Of a stretch of 64,000 nt of DNA, positions 1-11,210 are shown one piece after another. The notes under the pieces are model-generated. The model worked only from the letters and a program-made list of their open reading frames with translations, did no database searches and was not told the DNA's origin. The stretch is from Rhodoferax sp. (GTDB lineage: Bacteria; Pseudomonadota; Gammaproteobacteria; Burkholderiales; Burkholderiaceae_C), in contig JAGRPL010000010.1 of NCBI GenBank assembly GCA_019449595.1, positions 124,001 to 188,000 of the forward strand, in the 5' to 3' direction. The first letter of the stretch is position 1. The number at the start of each line of letters is the position of its first letter. The translations under genes and the position numbers were made by a program.

Positions 1-507
1 AGCCCCCCCTGCCGCCCCACGCCCAGCCAAACCGCCGAGGCGCGCGGAGACACCAAAGTTAAGGGGTACGCCGCCCACCAGAAAGCCCGGCTGCAGGCCG
101 GCGCATTCCAGTATCCAGGCCAGCATGGCCGTGGTGGTGGTTTTGCCGTGGGTCCCGGCCACTGCCAGCACGTGGCGGCCCTGCAGCACGTGCTCGGCCA
201 GCCACTGCGGGCCGCTGGTGTAGGGGGCACCGGCGTCCAGGATGGCCTCCATCAGCGGGAACTTGGGTGTGCCATCGGGCAGGCGCGCGCGGCTCACCAC
301 ATTGCCGATGACGAACATGTCGGGCTGCAGCGCCATCTGGTCGGCGCCGAAGCCTTCAATCAGCTCAATGCCCAGTGCGCGCAGCTGGTCGCTCATGGGG
401 GGGTAGACGCCGGCATCGCAACCGGTGACGCGGTGACCCGCCTCGCGGGCCAGTGCGGCCAAGCCACCCATGAACGTGCCGCAAATGCCAAGAATGTGTA
501 TGTGCAT
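1..507 (-). CDS. mpl: UDP-N-acetylmuramate:L-alanyl-gamma-D-glutamyl-meso-diaminopimelate ligase, 5' part
   Basis: Only the first 169 codons are in the window; the reading frame is open to base 1, so the gene continues to the left. The family is about 450-460 residues. The N-terminus MHIHILGICGTFMGGLA is the Mur-ligase Rossmann glycine-rich segment, and the ATP-binding P-loop GTHGKTTTT follows near residue 115. Mpl reattaches the recycled murein tripeptide to UDP-MurNAc in the cytoplasm, so it belongs to peptidoglycan recycling with ampD, which lies 11 kb away in this window. MurC is the main alternative, but the IHILGICGTFMGG start with the CDAGVYPPMSDQL segment is Mpl-like. The gene is divergent from the next gene; a copy of the 17-bp repeat lies in the gap at 574-590. 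Confidence 0.9.
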   Translation of the reverse strand, partial: MHIHILGICGTFMGGLAALAREAGHRVTGCDAGVYPPMSDQLRALGIELIEGFGADQMALQPDMFVIGNVVSRARLPDGTPKFPLMEAILDAGAPYTSGPQWLAEHVLQGRHVLAVAGTHGKTTTTAMLAWILECAGLQPGFLVGGVPLNFGVSARLGGLAGRGAAGGA

Positions 508-573
508 GGCCCTATTCTAAAGCTGGAATACAGGTGTTTTCGCCCGCCAAGCCGCACACGGATTGCGCAAACA

Positions 574-590
574 GCTATTGAAAACATAGC
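574..590 (+). repeat. 17-bp imperfect palindrome, copy 1 (GCTATTGAAAACATAGC)
   Basis: Arms GCTAT and ATAGC flank seven A-rich bases. The left flank TTGCGCAAACA matches the extended consensus TGCGNNNNCA. It lies in the divergent gap between mpl and the gene at 650. Confidence 0.75.
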
Positions 591-649
591 ATCCGGGCCG
601 CGCTGGCAGGCCACGGGGCTGGCGGGTGCGCCCGGTGCACAATTCCGCC

Positions 650-1243
650 ATGGATGCATTGAAGGCGGAAATTGCGGCGGTGGCGGCGCGCATGGTGGTC
701 GAGGAGGGGCTGGAGTACGGCGCCGCCAAGCGCCGGGCGGTCAAGCATTTGGGGCTGTCGCCGCGCGCGGCCCTGCCGGACAACGAGCAGGTGGAGGCGG
801 CGGTGGAGGAGTACATCGCCGTGTTCTGCGCCGACACCCAACCGCAGGAATTGCGGGCTTTACGCCTGCTGGCGCTGGACTGGATGGAGCGTCTGGCGCG
901 GTTTCGCCCCCACCTGGGCGGTGCGGTCTGGCATGGCACGGCCACCCGCCGGTCGGATATTTACCTGCTGTTGTTCTGTGATGACCCCAAATCGGCCGAG
1001 ATCGGCCTGATTGACATGGGCGTGCGCTTTGAGCCCCGGACGGTGAGCGGCCTGCAGGGCAAGCCGGTCGATGCCCTGAGCGTGCATGTGTTCAGTGCCG
1101 AGCTGGGCGAGCATGTGGGTCTGCACCTGCTGGTGCATGACTATGACGACCTGCGGGGCGCCCTGGCGGCGGATGCGCGGGGTCGTCGTCCGCGCGGGGA
1201 TGTGGCGGCCGTGCGCCGTTTGCTGCATGATGGCGGGCCATGA
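650..1243 (+). CDS. conserved hypothetical protein with degenerate nucleotidyltransferase-like motif
   Basis: A 197-residue soluble protein that I cannot assign to a named family. The chosen start is the ATG at 650 (MDALKAEIAA); an in-frame start at 626 would add eight unlikely residues. An Ala-rich helical N-terminus (1-80) is followed by WHGTATRRSDIYLLLF at residues 94-109. This resembles the GS/G-x-A-x-x-SDIDL signature of minimal nucleotidyltransferase folds, but the second metal-binding Asp is Tyr. A later acidic stretch LIDMGVRFEP could belong to the same domain. Its stop overlaps the ATG of the TlpA-like gene (ATGA), so the two are translationally coupled. The nucleotidyltransferase link is an inference from the motif alone. 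Confidence 0.7.
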   Translation: MDALKAEIAAVAARMVVEEGLEYGAAKRRAVKHLGLSPRAALPDNEQVEAAVEEYIAVFCADTQPQELRALRLLALDWMERLARFRPHLGGAVWHGTATRRSDIYLLLFCDDPKSAEIGLIDMGVRFEPRTVSGLQGKPVDALSVHVFSAELGEHVGLHLLVHDYDDLRGALAADARGRRPRGDVAAVRRLLHDGGP

Positions 1244-1815
1244 ACGCTCCCCAAACCGAAACCCCTGACGTGCCTGATCGTGGGCATGCTTCTTCCCGCC
1301 GCCTGCTGCTGGGCGCCGTTGCCGTGTCTGCCGCCCTTGCCGGGGCGGGGTTGGCCTGGCGCCGGATGCAAACGCCGGATGCCCCGCCCGCCAGCCCGCC
1401 CGTGGATGGGTTCTGGTCGTCGCAGTGGGACACGCCCCAGGGCGGGCGCGTGTCCATGCAGTCGTTTCGGGGCCGCCCCCTGCTGGTGAACTTCTGGGCC
1501 ACCTGGTGCCCGCCCTGCGTCGAGGAACTCCCGTTAATCAATGACTTCTATCGCCAAAACAAGGCAAGTGGCTGGCAAGTGCTGGGATTGGCGGTAGACA
1601 AGCTGGCTCCCGTGCAGGCATTCCTGCAAAAAATGCCCCTGGACTTCCCCATTGCCATGGCCGGCATGCCGGGCGCGGATCTGAGTCGCAGCCTGGGCAA
1701 TCTGGCCGGCGGCTTGCCGTTTTCGTTGGTGCTGGGGAGCGAAGGGCTGGTGCTGCAGCGCAAGATGGGGCGCCTGAATGCCGCGGACCTCGACGCCTGG
1801 CTTCGTTTAAAATAG
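1240..1815 (+). CDS. TlpA-family membrane-anchored thioredoxin
   Basis: A 191-residue thiol-disulfide oxidoreductase. Residues 19-40 (SSRRLLLGAVAVSAALAGAG) form an uncleaved signal anchor with an Arg pair, and the TlpA/ResA thioredoxin fold follows. The active site is WATWCPPC at residues 86-93 (Cys90 and Cys93), preceded by the typical LLVNF strand. The family uses membrane-delivered electrons to reduce periplasmic disulfides, often in cytochrome c maturation; the exact client cannot be read from the sequence. The start overlaps the stop of the upstream gene by four bases. The 170-bp gap to accB is AT-rich and holds no further gene. Confidence 0.88.
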   Translation: MNAPQTETPDVPDRGHASSRRLLLGAVAVSAALAGAGLAWRRMQTPDAPPASPPVDGFWSSQWDTPQGGRVSMQSFRGRPLLVNFWATWCPPCVEELPLINDFYRQNKASGWQVLGLAVDKLAPVQAFLQKMPLDFPIAMAGMPGADLSRSLGNLAGGLPFSLVLGSEGLVLQRKMGRLNAADLDAWLRLK

Positions 1816-1918
1816 GGCCCGGCCCTCGCCCCGGTGGCGGCGTTTGCGGCCTGTCTGGCGAACATTTCCTGGCGGTTTCTCCGAAAATTGCAGGAACTTT
1901 GTTTGCAAATAAATTGTT

Positions 1919-1949
1919 TTGCCGTCAAATGGCCGATTTTTGCTGTAAA
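1919..1949 (+). promoter_or_regulatory. possible accB promoter
   Basis: In the AT-rich gap upstream of accB, TTGCCG (1919-1924) and TGTAAA (1944-1949, preceded by TGC, an extended -10) are spaced by 19 bp, slightly long for a sigma70 promoter. This is a pattern match only. Confidence 0.3.
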
Positions 1950-1985
1950 TTCGCCCCTTACTAAATGACGGCAGTTGGAGATCAC

Positions 1986-2450
1986 ATGGATTTACGCAAA
2001 CTCAAAACCCTGATTGACTTGGTGTCCGATTCCAATGTGTCGGAACTGGAAATTACCGAAGCCGAAGGCAAGGTGCGCATCGTCAAGGGGGGGGGCGCCA
2101 TGGTGCAGGGCTATGCGCCCGCGCCGGTCTATGCCGCACCCGTGGCTGCGCCGGTCGCTGCTGGTGCCGTGGCCGTTGCGCCCGCGCCGGCGGCTCCGGT
2201 GGCAGAGGTGGCGTCGGGCCACACGGTGAAGTCGCCCATGGTCGGTACCTTCTACCGTTCGTCCTCTCCTGGCGCCAAGGCGTTTGTGGAAGTGGGCAGC
2301 GCCATCAAGGAAGGCGAAACCCTGTGCATTGTCGAGGCCATGAAGATTCTCAACGAGATCGAGGCCGACAAGTCCGGTACGGTGACCCGCATTCTGTGCG
2401 AGAACGGCCAGGCGGTGGAGTTCGGTCAACCCTTGTTCATCATTGAATAA
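1986..2450 (+). CDS. accB: acetyl-CoA carboxylase biotin carboxyl carrier protein
   Basis: A 154-residue BCCP, close to the usual 150-156. The start is the ATG at 1986 ([12 protein letters not shown]), preceded by TTGGAG at 1975-1980; in-frame upstream codons lack this spacing. Residues 1-35 form the conserved N-terminal helix/strand, 36-78 a Pro/Ala linker, and 79-154 the biotinyl domain. The biotinylated lysine is Lys120 in EAMKI. BCCP carries CO2 between biotin carboxylase and carboxyltransferase in the first step of fatty-acid synthesis. It forms an operon with accC 18 bp downstream. In many proteobacteria aroQ directly precedes accB; here a TlpA-like gene takes that place. Confidence 0.97.
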   Translation: MDLRKLKTLIDLVSDSNVSELEITEAEGKVRIVKGGGAMVQGYAPAPVYAAPVAAPVAAGAVAVAPAPAAPVAEVASGHTVKSPMVGTFYRSSSPGAKAFVEVGSAIKEGETLCIVEAMKILNEIEADKSGTVTRILCENGQAVEFGQPLFIIE

Positions 2451-2468
2451 GCTGCCGCCCAGATTGCC

Positions 2469-3818
2469 ATGTTCAAAAAAATCCTGATCGCCAACCGTGG
2501 CGAGATTGCCTTGCGAATCCAGCGCGCCTGCCGCGAGCTGGGGATCAAGGCGGTCATGGTCTACTCCGAAGCGGACCGTGACGCCAAATATGTCAAGCTT
2601 GCGGACGAGGCGGTGTGCATCGGACCGGCTGCTTCGGCACTGAGCTACCTGAATGTGCCGGCCATTATTTCGGCCGCCGAGGTGACGGACGCCGAAGCCA
2701 TCCACCCCGGCTACGGTTTCCTGAGTGAAAACGCCGATTTCGCCGAACGGGTGGAAAAGAGCGGCTTCCAGTTCATTGGCCCCACGCCCGAGTCGATCCG
2801 CATCATGGGCGACAAGGTGTCGGCCAAGCAGGCCATGATTCGTGCCGGCGTGCCCTGCGTCCCCGGATCCGAGGGCGAGCTGCCGGACGATCCGGTCCAG
2901 ATTCGCCGCATTGCAAAGGCCATCGGGTATCCCGTCATCATCAAGGCGGCCGGTGGCGGTGGCGGACGCGGCATGCGCGTGGTCCATACCGAGGCGGCGC
3001 TGGTCAACGCAGTGGCCATGACCAAGGCCGAGGCGGGTGCTGCATTCAACAATCCGGCGGTGTACATGGAGAAGTTTCTCCAGAACCCGCGGCACGTGGA
3101 AATCCAGATCCTGGCAGACAAGCACAAGAATGCGGTGTATCTGGGCGAGCGGGACTGCTCCATGCAGCGGCGTCACCAGAAAATCCTGGAAGAAGCGCCG
3201 GCACCGGGCATCAACCGCAAGCTGATCGACCGTGTGGGCGAGCGTTGCGTGGCGGCCTGCAAGAAGATCGGCTACCGCGGTGCCGGCACCTTTGAGTTCC
3301 TGTACGAAGACGGCGAGTTCTACTTCATAGAGATGAACACCCGGGTCCAGGTGGAGCATCCGGTGACCGAACTGGTGACGGGCATCGACATCGTCCGGAC
3401 CCAGATCATGGTGGCTGCGGGCGAGAAGTTGCCGTTTACCCAGCGCCAGATCGAAATCCGTGGCCACGCCATCGAATGCCGCATCAATGCCGAAGACCCC
3501 TACAAGTTCATTCCGTCACCCGGCCGGGTGACCATGTGGCATGCACCGGGCGGCCCGGGCGTACGGGTCGACTCGCACGTGTACACCAACTACTTTGTGC
3601 CGCCCAATTACGACTCGATGGTGGGCAAGATCATCGTGCACGGCGACACGCGGGAGCAGGCCATGGCGCGCATGCGCACGGCTCTGGCGGAGACCGTAGT
3701 GGAGGGCATCAACACCAATATCCCGCTGCACCGCGAGCTGCTGGTGGATGCCAAGTTCATGGATGGTGGAACCAATATCCACTATCTCGAGCAGTGGCTG
3801 GAACAGCACAAGCGCTGA
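2469..3818 (+). CDS. accC: acetyl-CoA carboxylase, biotin carboxylase subunit
   Basis: A 449-residue ATP-grasp enzyme with the same length and numbering as E. coli AccC. The N-terminal Rossmann-like domain starts [17 protein letters not shown]. The glycine-rich ATP lid [11 protein letters not shown] spans 159-169, and the catalytic segment [10 protein letters not shown] spans 288-297 (Glu288, Arg292 and Glu296 as in the E. coli enzyme). It carboxylates biotin on AccB using ATP and bicarbonate. It is cotranscribed with accB and prmA. The sequence shows no anomalies. Confidence 0.98.
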   Translation: MFKKILIANRGEIALRIQRACRELGIKAVMVYSEADRDAKYVKLADEAVCIGPAASALSYLNVPAIISAAEVTDAEAIHPGYGFLSENADFAERVEKSGFQFIGPTPESIRIMGDKVSAKQAMIRAGVPCVPGSEGELPDDPVQIRRIAKAIGYPVIIKAAGGGGGRGMRVVHTEAALVNAVAMTKAEAGAAFNNPAVYMEKFLQNPRHVEIQILADKHKNAVYLGERDCSMQRRHQKILEEAPAPGINRKLIDRVGERCVAACKKIGYRGAGTFEFLYEDGEFYFIEMNTRVQVEHPVTELVTGIDIVRTQIMVAAGEKLPFTQRQIEIRGHAIECRINAEDPYKFIPSPGRVTMWHAPGGPGVRVDSHVYTNYFVPPNYDSMVGKIIVHGDTREQAMARMRTALAETVVEGINTNIPLHRELLVDAKFMDGGTNIHYLEQWLEQHKR

Positions 3819-3829
3819 GCGGCCAAGCC

Positions 3830-4708
3830 ATGTTTGAACTGAGCCTGATGTGCCCGGAAGACCGGGTGGAATCGCTGAGCGACGCGCTGGATGCGCTGGA
3901 CGCCTTGAGCGTGAGCGTGGAAGATGCCGATGCCCAGACCGATGCCGAGCAGGCCCTGTTTGGCGAACCCGGCATGCCGGCGCCCAAGGGCGGCTGGCAG
4001 CGTTCACGGATCACGGCCCTGTTTGCGGACGCGGCTGTGGCGCAGGAAGCGGCGGATCTGCTGCAGGCGCAGGACTTTTTTGTGGGCTGCCAGGTGCTGG
4101 CCATGGCGGCCGTGCCGGATCAGGACTGGGTGCGTCTCACACAGTCGCAGTTCGCGCCGGTCGAGATCACCCCCACATTCTGGATCGTGCCCACCTGGCA
4201 TGAGCCTCCGGCGCAGGCGCGCGAGCTGATCCGCCTAGACCCGGGGCTGGCCTTTGGTACGGGAACCCACCCCACGACACGCATGTGCCTGCGCTGGATC
4301 GCGGCCCATCCTGGGCAAGGTCGCGTGCTGGACTACGGCTGCGGGTCGGGCATCCTGGCCATTGGCGCTGCCAAGTTTGGCGCGCGTGAAGTGGTGGCGG
4401 TGGATATCGACGTGGCGGCCGTGCAGTCTACGGAACTCAATGCCGCGGCCAACAACGTCGCGCTGGCGGCCGGCTTGCCGGACCGGGCGGATGGCGTATA
4501 CGACCTGGTGCTGGCCAATATTCTGGCAACGCCGCTGAAGGTGCTGGCTCCGTTGTTGTGCGCACACGTGGCGCCTGGCGGTCATCTGGTGCTGGCGGGC
4601 ATTCTGGAGCGCCAGGCCGACGAGTTGATCCAGGCCTATGCGGCCCATTGCCGCCTGGCGGTGGCAGACCGTGAGGATGGCTGGATACTGATGACGGCCA
4701 CGCTCTGA
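3830..4708 (+). CDS. prmA: ribosomal protein L11 methyltransferase
   Basis: A 292-residue SAM-dependent methyltransferase. The start is the ATG at 3830 (MFELSLMCPED), 11 bp after the accC stop. The N-terminal L11-binding domain (1-60, acidic) is followed by the PrmA hallmark DPGLAFGTGTHPTTRMCL, then motif I LDYGCGSGILAIG near residue 167, and NILATPL as the NxxxxPL-type substrate motif. It trimethylates lysines and the N-terminus of ribosomal protein L11. The accBC-prmA order is typical of betaproteobacteria. Confidence 0.96.
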   Translation: MFELSLMCPEDRVESLSDALDALDALSVSVEDADAQTDAEQALFGEPGMPAPKGGWQRSRITALFADAAVAQEAADLLQAQDFFVGCQVLAMAAVPDQDWVRLTQSQFAPVEITPTFWIVPTWHEPPAQARELIRLDPGLAFGTGTHPTTRMCLRWIAAHPGQGRVLDYGCGSGILAIGAAKFGAREVVAVDIDVAAVQSTELNAAANNVALAAGLPDRADGVYDLVLANILATPLKVLAPLLCAHVAPGGHLVLAGILERQADELIQAYAAHCRLAVADREDGWILMTATL

Positions 4709-4733
4709 CCGGCTGCAGCCGGGTCACTACAAT
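4705..4733 (+). promoter_or_regulatory. sigma70-like promoter close to the start codon at 4743
   Basis: CTGACC (4705-4710) and TACAAT (4728-4733) are separated by exactly 17 bp. Transcription would be expected to begin around 4740, only about three bases before the ATG at 4743, which implies a leaderless or nearly leaderless mRNA. The -35 element overlaps the prmA stop codon. Confidence 0.5.
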
Positions 4734-4742
4734 GCCCCCCTG

Positions 4743-5825
4743 ATGAGTCTGATCACCCGATGCCCCGCATGCGCCACGATGTTTCGGGTCGTGCCGGACC
4801 AGCTTCGCATTTCGGACGGGTGGGTGCGCTGTGGTCAATGCGACGAGGTTTTTGACGCCAATGCCCAGTTGGTGCGGGAGACCCCGGGCGCAGAGGAGGG
4901 CAAGCTCCCTGGCACCGCCACCACCGATGCACCCGTAGTTGGAAGCCCCCCTTCCGCGGCAGCTGGGCTTGCACCCGAAATCGCTCCCGAACCCGAAATG
5001 GAGTGGGAATACCCGGACGTGGAAGACGGTGTGCACCCACCGGTGCCGACCCCGGTGGATATCGATATCGACATTGCTGTGGATACCGATGCGGGCGATG
5101 CCCCGTTGGTGGACCCGTTTCTGGAACAGGATCCCCACGCCGAACCCCTGCCGGAACCGGAGCCACCGCAGCTTGAGGACAATGCACAGAGCCCCGCAGA
5201 GGTGGATCCGGACGGGGTCGCGCATGATCCGGCCCCGGAACCAGACGTTGCGCCGCGGTATCTGCAGGCCGATGTCCAGGAGGGGCCTGCTGCGGCGGAC
5301 CCCAAGCTGTCGTTCCTGCGGCCGGTTCGTGCGCGTTCCAGAAGGGAGCGTCCCTGGGTGCGGGGTGCCCTGGTGTTGCTCAGCCTGCTGCTGGTTGCTG
5401 GCTTGCTGCTGCAGGTCGTGGTTCAAGAGCGCGACCGGATTGCGGCGACGGAGCCTGCCGTCCAGCCCTTTCTGGAGTCGGTTTGTGCAGTCCTGGCTTG
5501 CCGGGTGTCTCCGTTGCGCCAGATCGAGTCGGTGGTGATTGACAGCTCGTCCTTCACCAAGGTGCGGGCGGATGTGTACCGTTTGAATTTCACACTCAAA
5601 AACACCGCCTTGACTGCGGTGGCGACACCGGCCGTGGAGCTGACCTTGACGGACCTGCAGGACCAGTCGGTCGTCCGCCGGGTGTTCCTGGCCCAGGATT
5701 TCGGCGCCAAGCAGGCGGCCATGGGCCCAGGGAGCGAGGTGGCGGCGTCGCTGTCGGTCAGCGTTAACCTGTCGGGTGACGTGGCACGCATCTCGGGTTA
5801 CCGCCTGCTGGCTTTCTACCCCTGA
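4743..5825 (+). CDS. MJ0042 zinc-ribbon / DUF3426 membrane protein
   Basis: A 360-residue protein of the DUF3426 family. The N-terminal zinc ribbon has Cys7, Cys10, Cys30 and Cys33 (CPAC and CGQC), matching the MJ0042 finger. Residues about 40-195 are a Pro/Glu/Asp-rich, probably disordered linker. A single membrane helix lies at about 207-226 (GALVLLSLLLVAGLLLQVVV), followed by the DUF3426 C-terminal domain predicted to be periplasmic. The family is conserved next to prmA in betaproteobacteria. Its role is unknown; a regulatory or scaffold function is only a guess. It appears to have its own promoter, and a strong hairpin terminator follows the stop. Confidence 0.85.
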   Translation: MSLITRCPACATMFRVVPDQLRISDGWVRCGQCDEVFDANAQLVRETPGAEEGKLPGTATTDAPVVGSPPSAAAGLAPEIAPEPEMEWEYPDVEDGVHPPVPTPVDIDIDIAVDTDAGDAPLVDPFLEQDPHAEPLPEPEPPQLEDNAQSPAEVDPDGVAHDPAPEPDVAPRYLQADVQEGPAAADPKLSFLRPVRARSRRERPWVRGALVLLSLLLVAGLLLQVVVQERDRIAATEPAVQPFLESVCAVLACRVSPLRQIESVVIDSSSFTKVRADVYRLNFTLKNTALTAVATPAVELTLTDLQDQSVVRRVFLAQDFGAKQAAMGPGSEVAASLSVSVNLSGDVARISGYRLLAFYP

Positions 5826-5840
5826 CGGTGTAGCGGGCAT

Positions 5841-5874
5841 AAAAAAACCCGGGAACCTTGCGGTCCCGGGTTTT
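5841..5874. terminator. bidirectional intrinsic terminator
   Basis: An A-run, the inverted arms AAAACCCGGG (5844-5853) and CCCGGGTTTT (5865-5874), and a short loop form a stem with A/T tails on both strands. It sits between the convergent DUF3426 gene and the histone H1-like gene, serving both. Confidence 0.9.
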
Positions 5875-5894
5875 GAAGCCTTGCAACGAAGTGC

Positions 5895-6407
5895 TTAGGG
5901 CTTGCTGGAGGTCGGAAACGGCCACGCAGCCTGGGGGCTCAGAGTGGTCTGAGCAGCAGGAGCGGCCGGTTTCTTGGCAGCGGGTGCTTTCGCGGCTTTC
6001 TTCGCGGCCGGCTTTTTGGCAGCTTTCTTGGCGACAGGTTTCTTGGCTACAGCCGCCTTTTTGGCGGGAGCGGCCTTCTTGACGACCTTCTTGGCTGCCA
6101 CTTTCTTGGCAGGAGCCGCTTTCTTCACGACCTTCTTGGCCACTACCTTCTTGGCGGGAGCGGCTTTCTTGACGACCTTCTTGGCCGCGACTTTTTTCGC
6201 CGGAGCGGCTTTCTTGACCGCTACTTTCTTGGCGGGGGCTTTTTTCGCAACAGCTTTTTTCGCCGGAGCGGCCTTCTTCGCAGCTACTTTCTTAGCTGGA
6301 GCGGCTTTCTTGGCGGGGGCAGCCTTTTTAGCGGCTACTTTCTTTGCTGGTGCAGCTTTCTTCGCGGGAGCGGCCTTTTTTGCGGCCGGTTTTTTTGCAG
6401 TTGCCAT
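5895..6407 (-). CDS. histone H1-like Lys/Ala-rich DNA-binding protein
   Basis: A 170-residue, highly basic, low-complexity protein made of tandem KKAAPAK / KKVVKKAAPAK units. It ends in a non-repetitive tail, TTLSPQAAWPFPTSSKP. The start is the ATG at 6405-6407 (MATAKKPAAK), preceded by AAGGAG. Proteins of this AlgP/HctB-like kind bind DNA non-specifically and compact the nucleoid; the repeat number is often variable between strains through DNA slippage. The terminator at 5841-5874 follows it. A long ORF on the opposite strand (5974-6429) is an artefact of the repeat. Confidence 0.88.
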   Translation of the reverse strand: MATAKKPAAKKAAPAKKAAPAKKVAAKKAAPAKKAAPAKKVAAKKAAPAKKAVAKKAPAKKVAVKKAAPAKKVAAKKVVKKAAPAKKVVAKKVVKKAAPAKKVAAKKVVKKAAPAKKAAVAKKPVAKKAAKKPAAKKAAKAPAAKKPAAPAAQTTLSPQAAWPFPTSSKP

Positions 6408-6467
6408 GGTTTTCTCCTTGATCAATTAACAAAGAGCACTTCTTGCAAGTTGGAGAGCAAGAAGAGA

Positions 6468-6501
6468 TTCATGCTGTTGGGCTGGATCCCAGCAGCATGA
6501 A
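6468..6501. other. 14-bp stem hairpin between nrdB and the H1-like gene
   Basis: Arms TTCATGCTGTTGGG (6468-6481) and CCCAGCAGCATGAA (6488-6501) pair with one mismatch around a 6-nt loop. It could terminate nrdAB transcription or structure the leader of the H1-like gene. There is no clear U-tract on either strand. Confidence 0.55.
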
Positions 6502-6578
6502 CTTGGTGACACACATCCAACCCACGCTCTGGGGTGTGATCTTGCATGTGTGAAATTCGTGGATTCATTTTTTTCGCA

Positions 6579-7772
6579 TCAATCCCAGGACAGCGCGCCG
6601 CCGGACTGGTATTCAATGACCCGGGTCTCAAAGAAGTTGCGTTCTTTTTTCAGATCAATCATCTCGCTCATCCAGGGGAAGGGGTTCTCTTCGTTGGGAA
6701 AGAGCGTCTCCAGCCCGATCTGGGTGGCGCGCCGGTTGGCGATATAGCGCAGGTAACCCTTGAACATGGAGGCGTTCATGCCCAGCACGCCACGCGGCAT
6801 GGTGTCTTCGGCATACCGGTATTCCAGTTCCACGGCCTTCTCGAACAGGGACTTGATCTCAGCCTTGAATTCGGCTGTCCAGAGCTGCGGGTTCTCCAGC
6901 TTCAACTGGTTGATCAGGTCGATGCCGAAGTTGCAGTGCATGGATTCGTCGCGCAGGATGTACTGGTACTGCTCGGCGGCCCCCGTCATCTTGTTCTGGC
7001 GGCCCAGCGCCAGGATCTGGGTGAAGCCCACGTAGAAGAACAGGCCTTCCATCAGGCAGGCGAACACAATCAGCGACTTGAGCAGCGTCTGGTCCGCCTG
7101 GGGTGTCCCGGTCTTGAAGTTCGGGTCCATGATGGCGTCAATGAAGGGGATCAGGAACTGATCCTTGTCGCGGATGGACTGGACTTCGTTGTACGCGTTG
7201 AAGATTTCGCTTTCATCCAGGCCCAGCGACTCCACGATGTACTGGTAGGCGTGGGTGTGGATGGCTTCCTCGAAGGCTTGGCGCAGCAGGAACTGGCGGC
7301 ACTCAGGCGCCGTGATGTGGCGGTAGGTCCCCAGTACGATGTTGTTGGCCGCCAGTGAGTCGGCGGTGACAAAGAAGCCGAGGTTGCGCTTGATGATGCG
7401 GCGCTCGTCCTCGGTCAGGCCGTTGGGGTCTTTCCACAAGGCAATGTCGCGCGTCATGTTGACTTCCTGCGGCATCCAGTGGTTGGCGCAGGTGGCCAGG
7501 TATTTTTCCCAGGCCCATTTGTACTTGAAGGGGACAAGCTGGTTGACGTCCGTCTTGCCATTGATGATGCGCTTGTCGGCAGCCTGGACGCGGCGGGGTG
7601 CCGTGTCAGCGGAAGCGACAGCCGGTGCGGTGTGGGATGCAACCGTTGCGCCGTCGTTCAGTGTGCGAAATCCGGGGGTGACTTGAGCCTGCACGACCGA
7701 CGGGTTGACCGGCGGCATGTGCACAAAATTTGTTAGCGATGTGGGCTTGACTTCTTCGTCCCAGGTCAACAT
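6579..7772 (-). CDS. nrdB: ribonucleoside-diphosphate reductase class Ia, beta subunit
   Basis: A 397-residue R2 protein. The start is the ATG at 7770-7772 ([10 protein letters not shown]). The di-iron and radical residues can be placed by spacing against E. coli NrdB: Asp138 (FVTADS), Glu169 and His172 (EEAIH), and Tyr176 as the radical tyrosine; a second ligand set lies in [10 protein letters not shown]. It supplies the tyrosyl radical to NrdA for reduction of NDPs to dNDPs. An N-terminal extension of about 60 residues precedes the core. It lies 119 bp downstream of nrdA and is presumably cotranscribed from the NrdR-controlled promoter. Confidence 0.97.
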   Translation of the reverse strand: MLTWDEEVKPTSLTNFVHMPPVNPSVVQAQVTPGFRTLNDGATVASHTAPAVASADTAPRRVQAADKRIINGKTDVNQLVPFKYKWAWEKYLATCANHWMPQEVNMTRDIALWKDPNGLTEDERRIIKRNLGFFVTADSLAANNIVLGTYRHITAPECRQFLLRQAFEEAIHTHAYQYIVESLGLDESEIFNAYNEVQSIRDKDQFLIPFIDAIMDPNFKTGTPQADQTLLKSLIVFACLMEGLFFYVGFTQILALGRQNKMTGAAEQYQYILRDESMHCNFGIDLINQLKLENPQLWTAEFKAEIKSLFEKAVELEYRYAEDTMPRGVLGMNASMFKGYLRYIANRRATQIGLETLFPNEENPFPWMSEMIDLKKERNFFETRVIEYQSGGALSWD

Positions 7773-7860
7773 AAGTGATTCCAATCAGCGGATTATGAGA
7801 GCAGCGAAATGAAATGAAAAGTAATCCTGCATTTCACTGCCCTCATGTGTTGTTCAATTG

Positions 7861-7879
7861 CATCGCATAGCATGCGATG
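7861..7879. other. perfect 8-bp inverted repeat between nrdA and nrdB
   Basis: CATCGCAT (7861-7868) and ATGCGATG (7872-7879) flank AGC. There is no U-tract. It may be an mRNA-processing or stabilising hairpin within the nrdAB transcript. Confidence 0.45.
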
Positions 7880-7891
7880 GCCAGGCTTGCA

Positions 7892-10810
<2,919 letters not shown>

Positions 10811-10904
10811 GATTTCCTCGTCGTGATCCGTATTTTTTTGGGTTGGGGGCACTCGGCGACCGTCTTGCGAGATGCGATTGTCGAAAAGACGGTGGAGACG
10901 GTGC

Positions 10905-10952
10905 ACACTATATATGGGGTCTATGACAGTTACAAGCCACTACCTGTAGCGT
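10905..10952 (-). promoter_or_regulatory. tandem NrdR boxes upstream of nrdAB
   Basis: Box 1, ACACTATATATGGGGT (10905-10920), closely matches the NrdR consensus acaCwAtATaTwGtgt. Box 2, CCACTACCTGTAGCGT (10937-10952), is weaker (about 11 of 16). The two begin 32 bp apart, three helical turns, which is the known arrangement for cooperative NrdR binding. They lie about 95-142 bp upstream of the nrdA start and overlap the predicted promoter. Confidence 0.8.
10907..10935 (-). promoter_or_regulatory. nrdAB promoter
   Basis: On the minus strand TTGTAA (10935-10930) and TATAGT (10912-10907) are separated by 17 bp. The -10 falls inside NrdR box 1 and the -35 lies between the two boxes, so NrdR binding would block RNA polymerase. 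Confidence 0.65.
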
Positions 10953-11210
10953 TTTGGGTCAAAGCCCCTTTGGTGCGCAGGCCGCTGCAAGATGTGCTAA
11001 CCGTGCGCTGCCGTGCGGCACGCCGGCGTTGCCCTGCCGATAGGGCCGCGCAGGCCTTGTCCTGTGGGAGTCCGAGAGAAGGCATCCAGTCCTGATGCCG
11101 CTTTCGACGGCATTTGGCGGCAGCAGGCGCGTGCAGCCGTCGTTTCGGATGGGCCGGGGTTGGCCGATGCGGATAGCGTGTGTTGTGCCACCCAGGCGGC
11201 GGCACAAAAA
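10953..11210. other. remainder of a 400-bp gap between nrdA and ampD, no gene found
   Basis: The gene-free stretch runs from 10811 to 11210; its nrdA-proximal half holds the NrdR boxes and promoter. The rest has no frame with credible coding character. The ORFs crossing it are Arg/Pro-rich and overlap real genes. It holds a GTGCCACC / GGCGGCAC inverted repeat at about 11186-11206 and a small TGCCG/CGGCA stem at about 11095-11111. I see no recognisable RNA gene. Confidence 0.5.

Noticed and set aside
1992..3467. 491-codon minus-strand ORF
   Set aside because: Antisense to accB and accC, His-rich with no recognisable domain.
5974..6429. Plus-strand ORF rich in Ala/Phe/Leu
   Set aside because: Reverse reading of the Lys/Ala repeats of the H1-like gene.
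10959..11207. 82-codon minus-strand ORF in the nrdA-ampD gap
   Set aside because: Arg/Pro/Cys-rich without a start signal or known motif.
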